Positions 28,601 through 37,476 of a DNA stretch of 64,000 nt are shown here, piece after piece; the stretch's first letter is position 1, and each line of letters starts with the position of its first letter. The stretch is from Sphaerolaimus hirsutus (Eukaryota; Nematoda; Chromadorea; Monhysterida; Sphaerolaimidae): positions 124,001 through 188,000 of the forward strand of contig OZ038456.1 of assembly GCA_964036195.1 (NCBI GenBank), read 5' to 3'. The position numbers were made by a program, and so were the translations under genes. Under the pieces are notes generated by a model. It made no database searches, was not told the origin of the DNA, and saw only the letters and a program-made list of their open reading frames with translations.

Positions 28601-30558
28601 GGAACTTCACAAATTCAATTACAAATTTCCATCTAGAATTGGGCACCGTGGCCAGCATGAATGGGCAAACCTTGGTTTCAGAGATCCAAGATCTTTCACA
28701 CTGTAGCCCTGAAGCAGGTTACTGTTTTGACAGTAACAATGCTGTGTCCATTTGGAATGCTTCAGTTTTCACACATCAATGTTCTTACAAAGTGTTTGGC
28801 AATTTTGAGGGTCAAGTGTCAAATGAACACATAGTAATTCCCGACCTGCAAGCAGCGTTTTCCATCTCTAGAAAATATAAACGGCCAGATAATTCAGAAT
28901 GTGTCCCTCCCGCAGCAAAATATACTGATCAAGGATCTACTTTTGTAGAGATAGAAAAGTTAAAATTTCAAGAAAAATCCCCACTCGAACGAGAACAATA
29001 CACAAAAAAACTAAATCACATGGATTTTTCACACCTGGTGCAAGGCCAGAGACAATTCACAATTGAAAAATTGGCACAGTTAGAAGTCCAACAATTTTCG
29101 CTGGTATGGCAACAACTGTGCCATCTGCGACAAAACCAGTTAAACATCATCACTCAGATTATTACATTCAACCCAACCCTGGGTTTGAGAGCCCTTTTGG
29201 GTCGAAGTGACATCTATGCCGAATGGCATGGGGAAGTTTTGATGTTCTGGGAATGTTTAACAGTGAAAGCAAGTCACATATATTTCGATCACAAAGTCAA
29301 TGGGACATGTTTCAAGTTTCTGCCAATCAAATTAACAAATCACACGCACTTAATGTTTGTCTCACCGGGAAGTCGAGATTTGATAACACAATCACCAGAA
29401 GAACATTGTGAATATAAAGATCACAAATACTATCATCTTGACAACAATGCATGGGCCAATGAAAATGGACCCACCAATTTACACATCACCAAAGTACCGC
29501 TGGAATTAGTGTGGGAAGGATCATGGCGACCCTTCACGCTAAATATCTCGGGAATGCCAAGTAAAAGTATGACTGATGTGGCGTTTAGCATTATTGCTTC
29601 ACGACACCAGTTCGAAAAACTTCACAACCTAGAAAAACAGCTTAGCCGATCGGTGGAATATTTTTCCACAATGTCAAATGATCCTAAAGCCATCCAAGCC
29701 TTTGTGGCCGGAGTTGGTCAAGGGATTGGAGCTTATTTTGAGGGCGTGGGTAAAGAACTGGGTCACATTATTGAGGGCACTTCACAAGGAAGTGCGTCAA
29801 TTTTAGACACATTGCTCACCGGGCCACTGCAAACATTGCTGAATGTTATAATAATTATTGCCGTTGTCGCAGCTGGCATTTACCTTCTATATTTACTTTT
29901 TCAGTGGAAGCTGATTTCGGGCACAATGTGCAGCTGCAGGCGACACGGCAACCACGGCGGCCGAGCAAAGAGAGTTCTCACAGCCCTAGTGAAAAAGATG
30001 AACTTTCGGAAACGAACGAAAAGAACGAAGTCACACTTGGAGAAATTCACACCGAATGCAGCGGAAATCGAGATGACCAATCTCGAAAGTCAAAATGTCA
30101 CAGAAATCACACCTCAACTCGAGCCTCTCGAAGCCAATCCACCACTAATCATGGGGCCGCTTCCATTGTTGAGAATAAGGGCGCGACCGATAACTTGGGC
30201 GAATATTCACCCAGGGATCTGCGAATCACCATCGACGCAACATCAACAGACAACACACTGCTCGATGGAGTCAGTGAACTCACTGGACAACCCTCCAAAC
30301 CCCCTGCAGTGGGAAGTGGATTCACAGCGCATGTCGATCCACTCGCTCAGCTCACTGAGAAGGAACGAAAGGGCCTGTTTTACGGCCCAAAGTCTACCGC
30401 GAGCCAGACTTCGCCACCGACCAAACGCAGGAGGAAGAAGCGACAGTCATCAACATCATCAACCTCCAGCAGCTCAACAACCACTTCAACCAGCAGTTCG
30501 AGTCAGAGTGGTACCAAACCAGGACCACCGCAAGTGTCAAGTGAAAAGTCACAAGTAA
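25576..30558 (+). CDS. E2 RT C-terminus, RNase H, integrase and env (second frame, no own start)
   Basis: This frame continues the polyprotein after the deletion, in +1 relative to gag; homology starts near 25604 (PKLQPESI, RRNLNKLLASAFDPMGF). The upstream edge has no ATG that would make sense. Seen in order: RNase H (HVFCDASK at 25919, ITRLELLSV, WTDSTVVLG), integrase zinc site (HFHRKAGHAG near 26900 and CVTC at 27018), integrase Asp, Asp and Glu in CGIDYMGP (27118), WSDNAPAF (27304) and GGVYERMVG (27399), then env with a signal-like helix (28140-28200), Cys- and Asn-rich ectodomain, Gly-rich amphipathic segment at 29704-29780 and a membrane anchor near 29836-29900. From 29904 on, a second frame is open on the same strand. 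Confidence 0.88.
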   Translation: MGCTHKHETMQRSPKLQPESITVATRRNLNKLLASAFDPMGFTAPVSLTLKSQLSQLLKDTKTTQWDEVIEDPRAEKLMQELKFHLSQLHRVTVPRSLHTFEIDVFDENRKLELHVFCDASKIGYATCAYVRQADSTYSDNYSSAFITARTKLAPLPAKSGATTPITRLELLSVTIGAELVNYLQEELGRLGGWKIQSTCIWTDSTVVLGWLKTGKPLATFVNNRVKRINELSKQHAFQVAKVATEVNPADLASRGCSIDELLQSTLWKAGPEFLRNKITEDMLDVSCYQQVTTEIAKSQNTVARPIWAGSLTQGPETSHTQLEIDITRFSSLTKLLNTIVWVKRGCKFLIAKVRKEKTEKIHSEITEAERSEAWKDVLRIAQKEQCEKLISQVKVKGHPELAWDETEKLLVRTTRISKNTERQPVVLYFLPKHGHLTQITITHFHRKAGHAGMLHTVADIREQCWLQNAKKIVSATIKRCVTCRKAEGDNFTLPQFHTLPLSRTQGQTKPFQHCGIDYMGPFYYLHNQVTHKQHILLITCFTTRAVHLENCNTVSTADTVMALNRFICRRGMPATVWSDNAPAFKNCTKMLPEIKWTFITPCSPWQGGVYERMVGLVKRLLKKACGRRILTWHEFLTVILDIEYSVNSRPLTYVSNSDLAAAVLRPIHFLWGTPPLQQSAGGHNKTHNELDTDINCIDKIELSAIAEKDREDMLLLWDSIRQNRELLWQNWQKYYIDALKESSSQKVKNANNGTTPVVGQVVLVQQEKLPRGAWQLGRIVSIKKSSDKKIRTVRVKTNSQHEIERSPAQLCPLEIIPEVTAENEEPTQEKKPKEETNRPNRRENRARTCKFVGSYAFWAAIALGIIFNAGMASATGGWSTQYNNNFNLCHKTRTGHPIQIPTTVNCKFPKVNQVQNAGIRLWALKTEPQKTKVIRCYEQQHAIVTYMSLVGGKAMLPPEILINKMVTVAECMEVNKTKIWNGIPLTQINSALWSTNQSLHIEYCYFCRNFTNSITNFHLELGTVASMNGQTLVSEIQDLSHCSPEAGYCFDSNNAVSIWNASVFTHQCSYKVFGNFEGQVSNEHIVIPDLQAAFSISRKYKRPDNSECVPPAAKYTDQGSTFVEIEKLKFQEKSPLEREQYTKKLNHMDFSHLVQGQRQFTIEKLAQLEVQQFSLVWQQLCHLRQNQLNIITQIITFNPTLGLRALLGRSDIYAEWHGEVLMFWECLTVKASHIYFDHKVNGTCFKFLPIKLTNHTHLMFVSPGSRDLITQSPEEHCEYKDHKYYHLDNNAWANENGPTNLHITKVPLELVWEGSWRPFTLNISGMPSKSMTDVAFSIIASRHQFEKLHNLEKQLSRSVEYFSTMSNDPKAIQAFVAGVGQGIGAYFEGVGKELGHIIEGTSQGSASILDTLLTGPLQTLLNVIIIIAVVAAGIYLLYLLFQWKLISGTMCSCRRHGNHGGRAKRVLTALVKKMNFRKRTKRTKSHLEKFTPNAAEIEMTNLESQNVTEITPQLEPLEANPPLIMGPLPLLRIRARPITWANIHPGICESPSTQHQQTTHCSMESVNSLDNPPNPLQWEVDSQRMSIHSLSSLRRNERACFTAQSLPRARLRHRPNAGGRSDSHQHHQPPAAQQPLQPAVRVRVVPNQDHRKCQVKSHK

Positions 30559-30638
30559 AATCACATAAGAAGGCTGAGCTGCCTGAGGAGGAGGGGGAGT
30601 TGGAGGATTCGGGGGATGATTTATTGCCGCCCGAATAA
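29904..30638 (+). CDS. E2 overlapping 3' open frame, Ser-rich with basic cluster (possible accessory or true tail)
   Basis: 244 codons open in a different frame from env, overlapping its C-terminus by about 650 bp and running 80 bp past it. There is no ATG; the first codon is GTG directly after tatttactttttcag, a strong splice-acceptor-like sequence, so expression by splicing is possible. The product would be hydrophilic: many Glu/Asp, a basic RRRKKRQ, a Ser/Thr run (SSTSSTSSSSTTT) and an acidic end (EEEGELEDSGDDLLPPE). The Ser run uses TCA, TCC, TCG, AGC and AGT, which argues that this frame, not the env frame, was selected there. It could also be the genuine env tail reached by a frameshift. 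No homolog is recognised. Confidence 0.5.
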   Translation: MEADFGHNVQLQATRQPRRPSKESSHSPSEKDELSETNEKNEVTLGEIHTECSGNRDDQSRKSKCHRNHTSTRASRSQSTTNHGAASIVENKGATDNLGEYSPRDLRITIDATSTDNTLLDGVSELTGQPSKPPAVGSGFTAHVDPLAQLTEKERKGLFYGPKSTASQTSPPTKRRRKKRQSSTSSTSSSSTTTSTSSSSQSGTKPGPPQVSSEKSQVKSHKKAELPEEEGELEDSGDDLLPPE

Positions 30639-30731
30639 ATGTGTTCTAATAGTGCTACACTTAGGATTTTCCCCTACAAAAAAATTGTTGACGCTGTTTA
30701 GCTTGCAATTATTTCCCTCTTTATTTTGTTG

Positions 30732-30738
30732 TTGGGAG
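30732..30738 (+). other. E2 polypurine-tract candidate
   Basis: TTGGGAG immediately before the 3' LTR; same sequence and position as in E1. Confidence 0.5.
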
Positions 30739-31099
30739 TGTGCCGCATTTGATGATTTATGGCACGGCAGTTAATGATCATCTTATTTGCATTCCTATTT
30801 TGCACCTTTAAACGAACCTTTAAGCGAAATTGTTTTGGTTAAACTTATCTCGCCGCATACCTGTATGTAGACATAATAATGCTCTTATTTGAATGCTGTT
30901 CTGAAATGTTACATGTAAAGGTGATTCGGCAGTAGCTTTTTGCGAGCGAACGTTTTCAACTCATTCTGTTGAATAGAGAGTTTTTTAACTGCGAATAAAC
31001 GTGGAGAACAAATTTGAATTCGATTTATACCATCATAACAACTTCTGAAATCCCTTTGAAAATAATAATTAAGTCACCAATTCAATTAGGGATTTTATA
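30739..31099 (+). repeat. E2 3' LTR
   Basis: Identical to 22245-22605 on visual comparison; followed by AGCAG. Confidence 0.95.
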
Positions 31100-31104
31100 A
31101 GCAG

Positions 31105-31529
31105 GTAAAAAATGTCGACGTAAAAATAAATAGAATGGCGCCCTTCCATTAGAAGAAATACGGTAGTAATTCATTGGCCTAAGCCAAGGCATAACTAAAA
31201 AGTATAGGTCAAAGTAGCAATCAATTCCAGGAGCATGTAAATATTTATGTCCACTCGTAGTGTGATTCATAGTTCAAGCTACCTATTTACGTTTCTACAC
31301 AAACTCGACAAACCCGGTAAAAAAACTCACTCGTTTCTTGAGTTGAGGCATCGGCCCCGACCGCATCCGTGAACGGAGTGGCTTCTACATCGTTCAGCAT
31401 AATTATCGATAACGCAAAAATTAAATCTGTAATACACTAGCGTGCAGAATAGTTGGGACTGTGCATGCTGTAGGTTAAACATTGCCAAAATTTCAAAACG
31501 TTGAATGTGCACAATGTTTGGATACCATT
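31105..31529. other. Between E2 and E3, mostly unrecognised
   Basis: The first 60 bp complete the MITE that E2 entered (ending agaagaaatacggta at 31165). The remainder is AT-rich and has no gene or family I recognise. Confidence 0.6.
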
Positions 31530-32049
31530 TGTTGCCATCTTGGCAATAAAAAGAGAGTGATTTGTGAATATTAAAGTATATTTATCTAATAAACTATTCT
31601 AAGTATCTCAGTGTCCTCGTGAGAGTGTATGAAAAATAGTGTCGGAGAGCTGGTTTTTGTTTATTAGGCTTGATCTTGTTTATAGATTCCACTGATGGCC
31701 CTATGCATTTTGTAAATCCCATTGATGGCCCTACGTATGTTTTAGTGCTTCCACTGGAGGCCATGGCTTAGTTTTTATGTCAGACAATCTGTCTGGAGGC
31801 TGAGTATAAAAGCAGCCGCTTGAGAGCTATTGGGAGTAGTCTACCAGAGTTGTGAGGAAGCTATAATATTGGTGAAATATTTGCAACTTTACTCTAATAA
31901 AGGAAAACATCCATCTCTGAACCTGGACATCTGAACTCTCAAACCAAGCTGACCACTTCAGTCTTCACACAACCTTCAATCAACAAGCCAAGCTGACTTC
32001 CATGAACTAGGGAGGAAAATTACCCACCACTGACCACACAATCACAACA
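31530..32049 (+). repeat. E3 5' LTR (520 bp)
   Basis: Shares its start, TATA box (31805-31812) and poly(A) signal (31896-31901) with E1. Two phrases of tgatggccctayg at 31694 and 31726 and ggaggccatgg at 31756 form its own U3 repeats. Confidence 0.85.
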
Positions 32050-32306
32050 TGGCGCAGCCGGCAACTGGAATCATGGCACAGTCAGGGAATGGCACTGCAG
32101 TTCCACAGTTAGTGGGTTCTGGATCAATTAGAAGGATTTTGGGACAACAGAGGAAACATGCAAAGACTCTGTTGGCAGAGGTGGCACCAGTTTTCACACA
32201 TGTGAAAGAGAGTGCCACTCATGAAAATGTCTCAAATGCCAAACAGACCAGAGTGGTTATGGCTAATCTGAGAGACAAGTGTGAAGCAAGTAGACAGAAA
32301 TTAACA
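32049..32306 (+). pseudogene. E3 gag fragment (86 codons, truncated)
   Basis: Identical in predicted protein to the N-terminus of the E1 polyprotein, starting MAQPATGIMAQ. The frame then enters unrelated sequence and stops at 32349-32351. No downstream gag, pol or 3' LTR follows. Confidence 0.85.
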
Positions 32307-32809
32307 CTACTGTGGGTACTGTGGGCTGTTGGCTACATGTGCCCGGGATGACCACCCATCAAGTTTGTATGTGCATATATTCTTAGTGCAGTAACTAAAT
32401 TCACTCAGTTTCTTTGTGGTTCAGAATAGTTGGGACTTTTATTATTTTGGCCAGTAGCTGCCTAGTATCATATTTTTAAGACTGTATCCAACACCTACGT
32501 TCATTTTTAAACAAAATTTTCAACATGGCAACTGGCTGCCTGTGTTGCAGAGCTCTGTGAGCAGCAAGGAACATTCAGAGCATGAAGAGCAAATGGTTAT
32601 GCATGTTGGAATGTGGCATGTTGGAATGTATTTATTTCAGCCACAGGCTTGCATCCATTGCCAGCCACATGGAAATTGGGGCATGTATACTAGTCTGTGT
32701 GGCTATTTGGTGTGGAAATGTGAGGTTTTTGCTTTGCTCTATTGAGGAGAAAACTTGGCTCAACTGTCAATGTGTAATGTGCAGGTATTTTGTAAGGGAA
32801 AGGTGATGG
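32307..32809. other. Sequence after the E3 break, unrecognised
   Basis: AT-rich DNA with no support for a gene; short open frames have no recognisable motifs. Confidence 0.5.
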
Positions 32810-33146
32810 AAGTTTGAAGTGCTATAACTTTTGATTGGAAAGATATATTGAAAAAAAAATTTATGCATATGAATTCTGTCTGTCTAAAGTATATGATAGC
32901 ATGCTCGAAAACTCTTTATGTTGGAAACAATATCAGTTAAATCAGTATAAGGAATTTAGACACCACTGATAAGTTTGAAGTGCTATAACTCTTGATTGGA
33001 ACAAGATATTGAACTCATTTCTGTTTTATGTGAAGTTTTATGTTAGCTGTCTAAAGTATATGATAGCATGTTCAGAAATATGTATTTTTGTGTTGAAAAA
33101 CTGGGTCAAATCAGCATACAGAATTTAACCATCACTAATAAGACCT
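32810..33146. repeat. Two-copy tandem repeat, period 161 bp
   Basis: aagtttgaagtgctataac starts at 32810 and again at 32971; both copies contain ctaaagtatatgatagcatg. The copies are clearly diverged. 33147-33815 beyond it holds nothing I recognise. Confidence 0.75.
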
Positions 33147-33815
33147 CAAAAACAATACTTTCGGGTTTTGCCAATCATTTTAAAAGTTGAACGAGCCAAA
33201 TCGGCCCTGAAATGGTTGACTTATTAAGCTTCAAATTCAACCATGCAGATTGGCCATTTTTGTAGTTTTATGAAACATCTTTTTATAGACCCCCCTTCTC
33301 TTGGGTGTGGGGGATTTTTTGAGCCAACAAAAAAATTTTAGTCATACCTCTAAACTCAAACCGCAACATACTCAAACAGCATGGAGCATGGACATTCTGT
33401 CAAATTTCAATGGAGTGGGAAGCGACAAAAGTATGATGAACCTGCTGCCCCCCATTTCTCTATGGTGAAAAGTCCCATCTATTCTGCACGGTAGTGTAGT
33501 TTGAATTTGGCTAACTATATTCGATCATAGATGCTCAAATTTGACATTAAAAGTCAAATGAAAATACGCGGAAAAACGTTTAACATAGAAAATGTTATCA
33601 TCATGTCATGACTATGAGTGAACGATAGAAGTGTAATAGCTAAGTTCGTTTCTGCTTGGAAAACACAAAGGTTAATATAAAATATTCAGCTGTCTGCAGG
33701 CAATGTCGGTTGTCGGCAGAATGAAAAACAGTGCTGGGCCCTGATTCAATTGGGCGGACAAATTGATGAGAGTCAGGTAAAGGTTATTTGAATACATAAT
33801 ATGTGTCCTATAAAT

Positions 33816-34347
33816 CAGAGTCGTTAAAAGTACTGAACTTTTTTCAAAGTAAACGTAAACGTAAAGTATTTTATTTTTACTCAACCCTGAGTACAGAAAA
33901 CGTAAAGTATTTTTTAAACACTTTGCCACTGCGTAAAACATGAGTAAAATTTTTTTTTCAGAGAAAACGTCAAACTGAGTATTTTTTCTCACAGAAAACG
34001 TAAAAATGAGTATTTTTCTCATATAAAATGTTAAAGTGAGTATTTTTCTCACAGAAAACGTAAAAATCAGAAATTTTGTCAAAATTTACTCTAGAATACA
34101 TCAAATATGTGTTTTTTCTCTCGATAACTATTTCTAAGGAATATGTCCTATTTTTGTCACTTTCCATCTGTCAAAATGTCACCTTCTATGTCCCGCTTAA
34201 ATACGTTAAGCGTACTCGCGTACTTTCAAAAAGTACGCGAGTAAGTGCGTACCGGTAATTTTTTTCGGGAGGAAACGTAAACGTATTTACGCAGTACTCG
34301 AGTATCCGTATTTATCGAGTAAACGCAAATACGTTTTAACAACTATG
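33816..34347. mobile_element. CAKAGTYGTTAAAA hAT-like element
   Basis: CAGAGTCGTTAAAAG at the left pairs with gttttaacaactatg at the right; 8-bp duplications CTATAAAT lie at 33808-33815 and 34348-34355. The interior repeats aaaacgtaaa and gagtattttt. Related decayed DNA is present at 46520-46915 and 58610-58770. Confidence 0.8.
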
Positions 34348-34355
34348 CTATAAAT

Positions 34356-35159
34356 CTGCACTATCGATTCTTACATATTTAGGTACCTTACATAAATACA
34401 CATTGCCGCGCAAAGTGGGCCAGCTGAGAAAATCGGTCGGGTCAGTTAAATTTGTCTCCGGGATTGACATAACAAGTCAAGCATAAACATACGGTACTTG
34501 AGAACAGGTGAAACGATAGCCGCACTTATATTTAGAACACCTTAGGAACAATTTAAAAAGGATATGATGTAACCTATGATAAATTACTGTGCGCTTTACA
34601 GATCTTGATCAAATTACCTACCATATCCTGATGAATAAAGACATTTGACAAATCATGCATCAAATTAATCCATGGCGAAAGCAATCTTATGTGATGTGAA
34701 ATCAACAATATCACAATCCCACTCACAAGAAACAACGCCAAGTGCTCGAGACAAGAGCTTCTAGAATATAGGCTGGCGGTGCGCCAAGTTATTTTTTACA
34801 CGATGGATCTAAGAATTATTGCACTAGAAAAGCAATAAAAGGGAGCTATTGAGAAACCACGCGAAGAAAATTCCAGCAGTTTTTTTGTGGACTATATAGT
34901 GCTCATTTCGAATACTCGTGCGGATTTACAAGACCTGATGTTTAAGTTCACAGATTCGGCTTAGAACTGGGGGTTAGCTATTATGTTTTACATGTCAGCC
35001 CAAAAAACATGTTTTACATTTTAGGGTGAAAGGCAAAAGCAGGTTGAAATGGCAACTACGTAGGTAGGCTACGATGCTGACAAGAATAAACTACGGATAT
35101 CAGAGGTAGACCAATCTAGGGATATTTTACCGTATACCGTAAAATGATTTACGGGATAA
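34356..35159. other. Unrecognised AT-rich stretch
   Basis: No gene or known repeat is seen, apart from short taccgta phrases near 35128-35150 just before the next element. Confidence 0.55.
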
Positions 35160-35505
35160 AAATGATTTACCGTATATTCTCGAAATACCCCCCCCCTCGA
35201 TATACCCCCCGTCTCGAAATACCCCCTCAAAATGGACACAATGAATTTCCTCGAATTACCCTCCCGGGGTTTATTTTTTCAGAGTGGAAATTTTCAGGGG
35301 GGAGTTAAACGAAGAGGGGGGGGGGTATTATTTCGCTAGAAATTTTTTGAACTCCCAGCACCTATTCGTTGTTTGTATTTAAACCTCGCAGAAAATTGCA
35401 ACAATAACTGACATGTATACGCGTCTACTTATTTATGTATGCAGATGGTATGCCCTGTCCTAATGTGCTCAGTCATTGTTTCTAATGGTCAGATCACAAA
35501 CCATT

Positions 35506-36638
35506 GGGGGTATCCCATTAAGACAAAAGCGCTTTATGACAACAGTAGCTCTAATGCTACAAAAACGTTGTAGTGTTTGAAGATAGTTAAGTTCATGTGA
35601 AAGTTCATTTTGTCAATTCTACTTAACTACTATACTTCCAGCCTAATCGCATCACCAAAAAGTTACAAAATCTATTTATATTTTTATCATAATTATAAAA
35701 GTCTATTTATATTTTTCGACCTGGAACATGACATGACCATGGTTGGTTTTAGTAAAATTCTTTTTACTAAAATTGTATTTTATTTTTATTAAAATTGTAT
35801 TTTATTTTTATTTTATACATGTTTCAGTTTATTTTATTTTATTTTATTCTGAAATGTCATTAATAAAATAAAATGAAACCATTTTACAAAAATTTTACAA
35901 ATATTTTACAAAAATTTTACAAAAAATCGGAAATCTTGGATGCAAGGACATAAAACAATGTGCACGCTAGAAGCATGTGGATGACTACAAAAAATTTTTT
36001 TTGTAAACTTGTGACACGGGTTGCGAGGTAGGTATTTTGTATTTTGACCCTCAGGGGGAGCTAATTGCTCCTCCCAAGGGAAGATAGCTAAAAGTGGGTT
36101 GTTGTTTTTTGGGTGGGGGGGGGGGGCTTGCGGGATTCAATATATTTATAGGCTTTTTCAAGGTATGGAACGAAGAAAATAAGAAAAAAATCACAAATTA
36201 GTGATTTTTAAGGTGAAAATATTATAAAAAATGTGAAAATTGGCAATTTTGAGCAACAATATTTCTCAATCACAACAATGAAAGATACAACAAGGCACTA
36301 GTTCTGCAAATTGGCAGCAAGAAACTTAAGCAACATGATAGAAAACTTTCTATAGAATTGAACAGACAGACACTCGAGTTTTTGTAAAATTTTTACTAAA
36401 ATTGTACAAAAATTCGAATTATTGTACAATTTTACTAAAATTTTACAAAAATTCGAATTTTAGTAAAATTGTATTTTTATTTTATTAATTTTCCATTTTA
36501 TTTTATTTTATTTTATTCTCCAATTTTCCATTTTATTTTTATTTTATTTTAATTTTTTTCTGAGATTTTGCCAACCCTGGACATGACCCAGAACGTTTGT
36601 CTCAATGAGCATTTTTGTTCTATATTGATGCACACCCC
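35506..36638. mobile_element. GGGGTATCCCATTAAGACAA foldback element, middle of the nest
   Basis: Duplications AAACCATT at 35498-35505 and 36639-36646. Its left arm (cattaagacaaaagcgcttt) and core (agttaagttcatgtgaaag) match the copy at 44850-45478. It is interrupted by the element at 35738. Confidence 0.78.
35738..36579. mobile_element. CAGGGTTGG hAT-like element (copy 1), innermost
   Basis: catggttggttttagtaaaa to gagattttgccaaccctg, with 8-bp duplications GACATGAC (35730-35737, 36580-36587). The arms are runs of ttttattttatt and aaaattttac. Copies 2 and 3 are at 43344 and 51101. Confidence 0.85.
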
Positions 36639-36828
36639 AAACCATTGATGTGTTCTGCGTTTCCCGGATCACAAACCACAGCGTATGTTATTTACGTTTT
36701 CTTTCTGCTTGATTGGGGGGGGCTATTTTCAGGGGGGTATGTTAATTCATGGTGGGTATTTCAGGGAGGTATATTAATTCATAGTGTCCATTTTGAGGGG
36801 TATTTCTAGGAAATACGGTAAAATGATT

Positions 36829-37468
36829 ATTGAGAAGCAAAGTGAACGGTCACCGCACTGCCAAAATTCGCAAAAAATATCCATGGGCAATTGTGTGAAG
36901 AGTTTGTTTGTTTTCACACTATAAAAACCGAAACAAAAAATCTTTCGCAAAGCATCAATAAAAACGTTTTACATAATATACACATACCTATTTGTTATAT
37001 AGTTGGAACGCGGCGCACAGAGCTTACAATCGATCAGAAGCCTCAAGCTTTTTCTAATCATAGCAAACATCCAGGCTCAGGTATTATTTTACTCAGATGT
37101 AAGGATTACGGCTGAATGACCACTGAGCACATGGATGTAGATATAATTATTTATGTAGATAAAAACACATAATTAAGATTTTTGTGCTCATTTACGTAGC
37201 AGGTTTGTATTCAGTTATTGCGTTCAGTTATTTAAACATTCAGTTATTGCGATTGAGCTGTAATTTGATCATGTAAAAATGAGACGAGATATGTTGACGT
37301 TTATCGAGTTAATGAAGTCACTCGCCAATCAGACACCTAAATCATGAATTTTTCATGTTTCTTTTCCTCTACCAACTCTTCGCAACAGTTGCACCCCAGA
37401 AAACACAGACAAATGTGATAAAAGAAAAAAATGGGAAAAAGGAACAATGAGGTGTAAATTTAAAAAGT
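36829..37468. other. Unrecognised AT-rich stretch
   Basis: No coding or repeat family is recognised. A short cattcagttattgcg phrase is repeated at 37208-37250. Confidence 0.55.
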
Positions 37469-37476
37469 ACCATGTC

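Larger units (their letters stand above)
22245..31099 (+). mobile_element. E2: BEL/Pao LTR retrotransposon, RT core deleted
   Basis: LTRs at 22245-22605 and 30739-31099 (361 bp each) are identical to my reading and flanked by AGCAG on both sides (22240-22244, 31100-31104). The order is LTR, primer-binding site, gag, protease, first part of RT, deletion, RNase H, integrase, env, overlapping tail frame, purine run, LTR. It is clearly a different family from E1, with other LTRs and diverged proteins. Identical LTRs indicate recent insertion although the element cannot make its own RT. Confidence 0.95.
31530..32306 (+). mobile_element. E3: truncated BEL/Pao copy with exchanged U3
   Basis: A 520-bp LTR (31530-32049) starts TGTTGCCATCTTGG and ends CACAACA like E1. 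It is followed by the same primer-binding site and the first 86 gag codons, identical in protein to E1. Similarity to E1 ends abruptly at 32306. The U3 between about 31610 and 31790 is unrelated to the E1 U3, while the first 75 bp, the TATA region, R and U5 are shared. Confidence 0.88.
35168..36820. mobile_element. TACCGTAT-family element, outermost of three nested elements
   Basis: TACCGTATATTCTCGAAATA at the left and tatttctaggaaatacggta at the right, with 8-bp duplications AAATGATT (35160-35167, 36821-36828). Its core phrases (tcagtcattg, gatcacaaacca) flank the foldback insert at 35506-36638. Confidence 0.8.
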
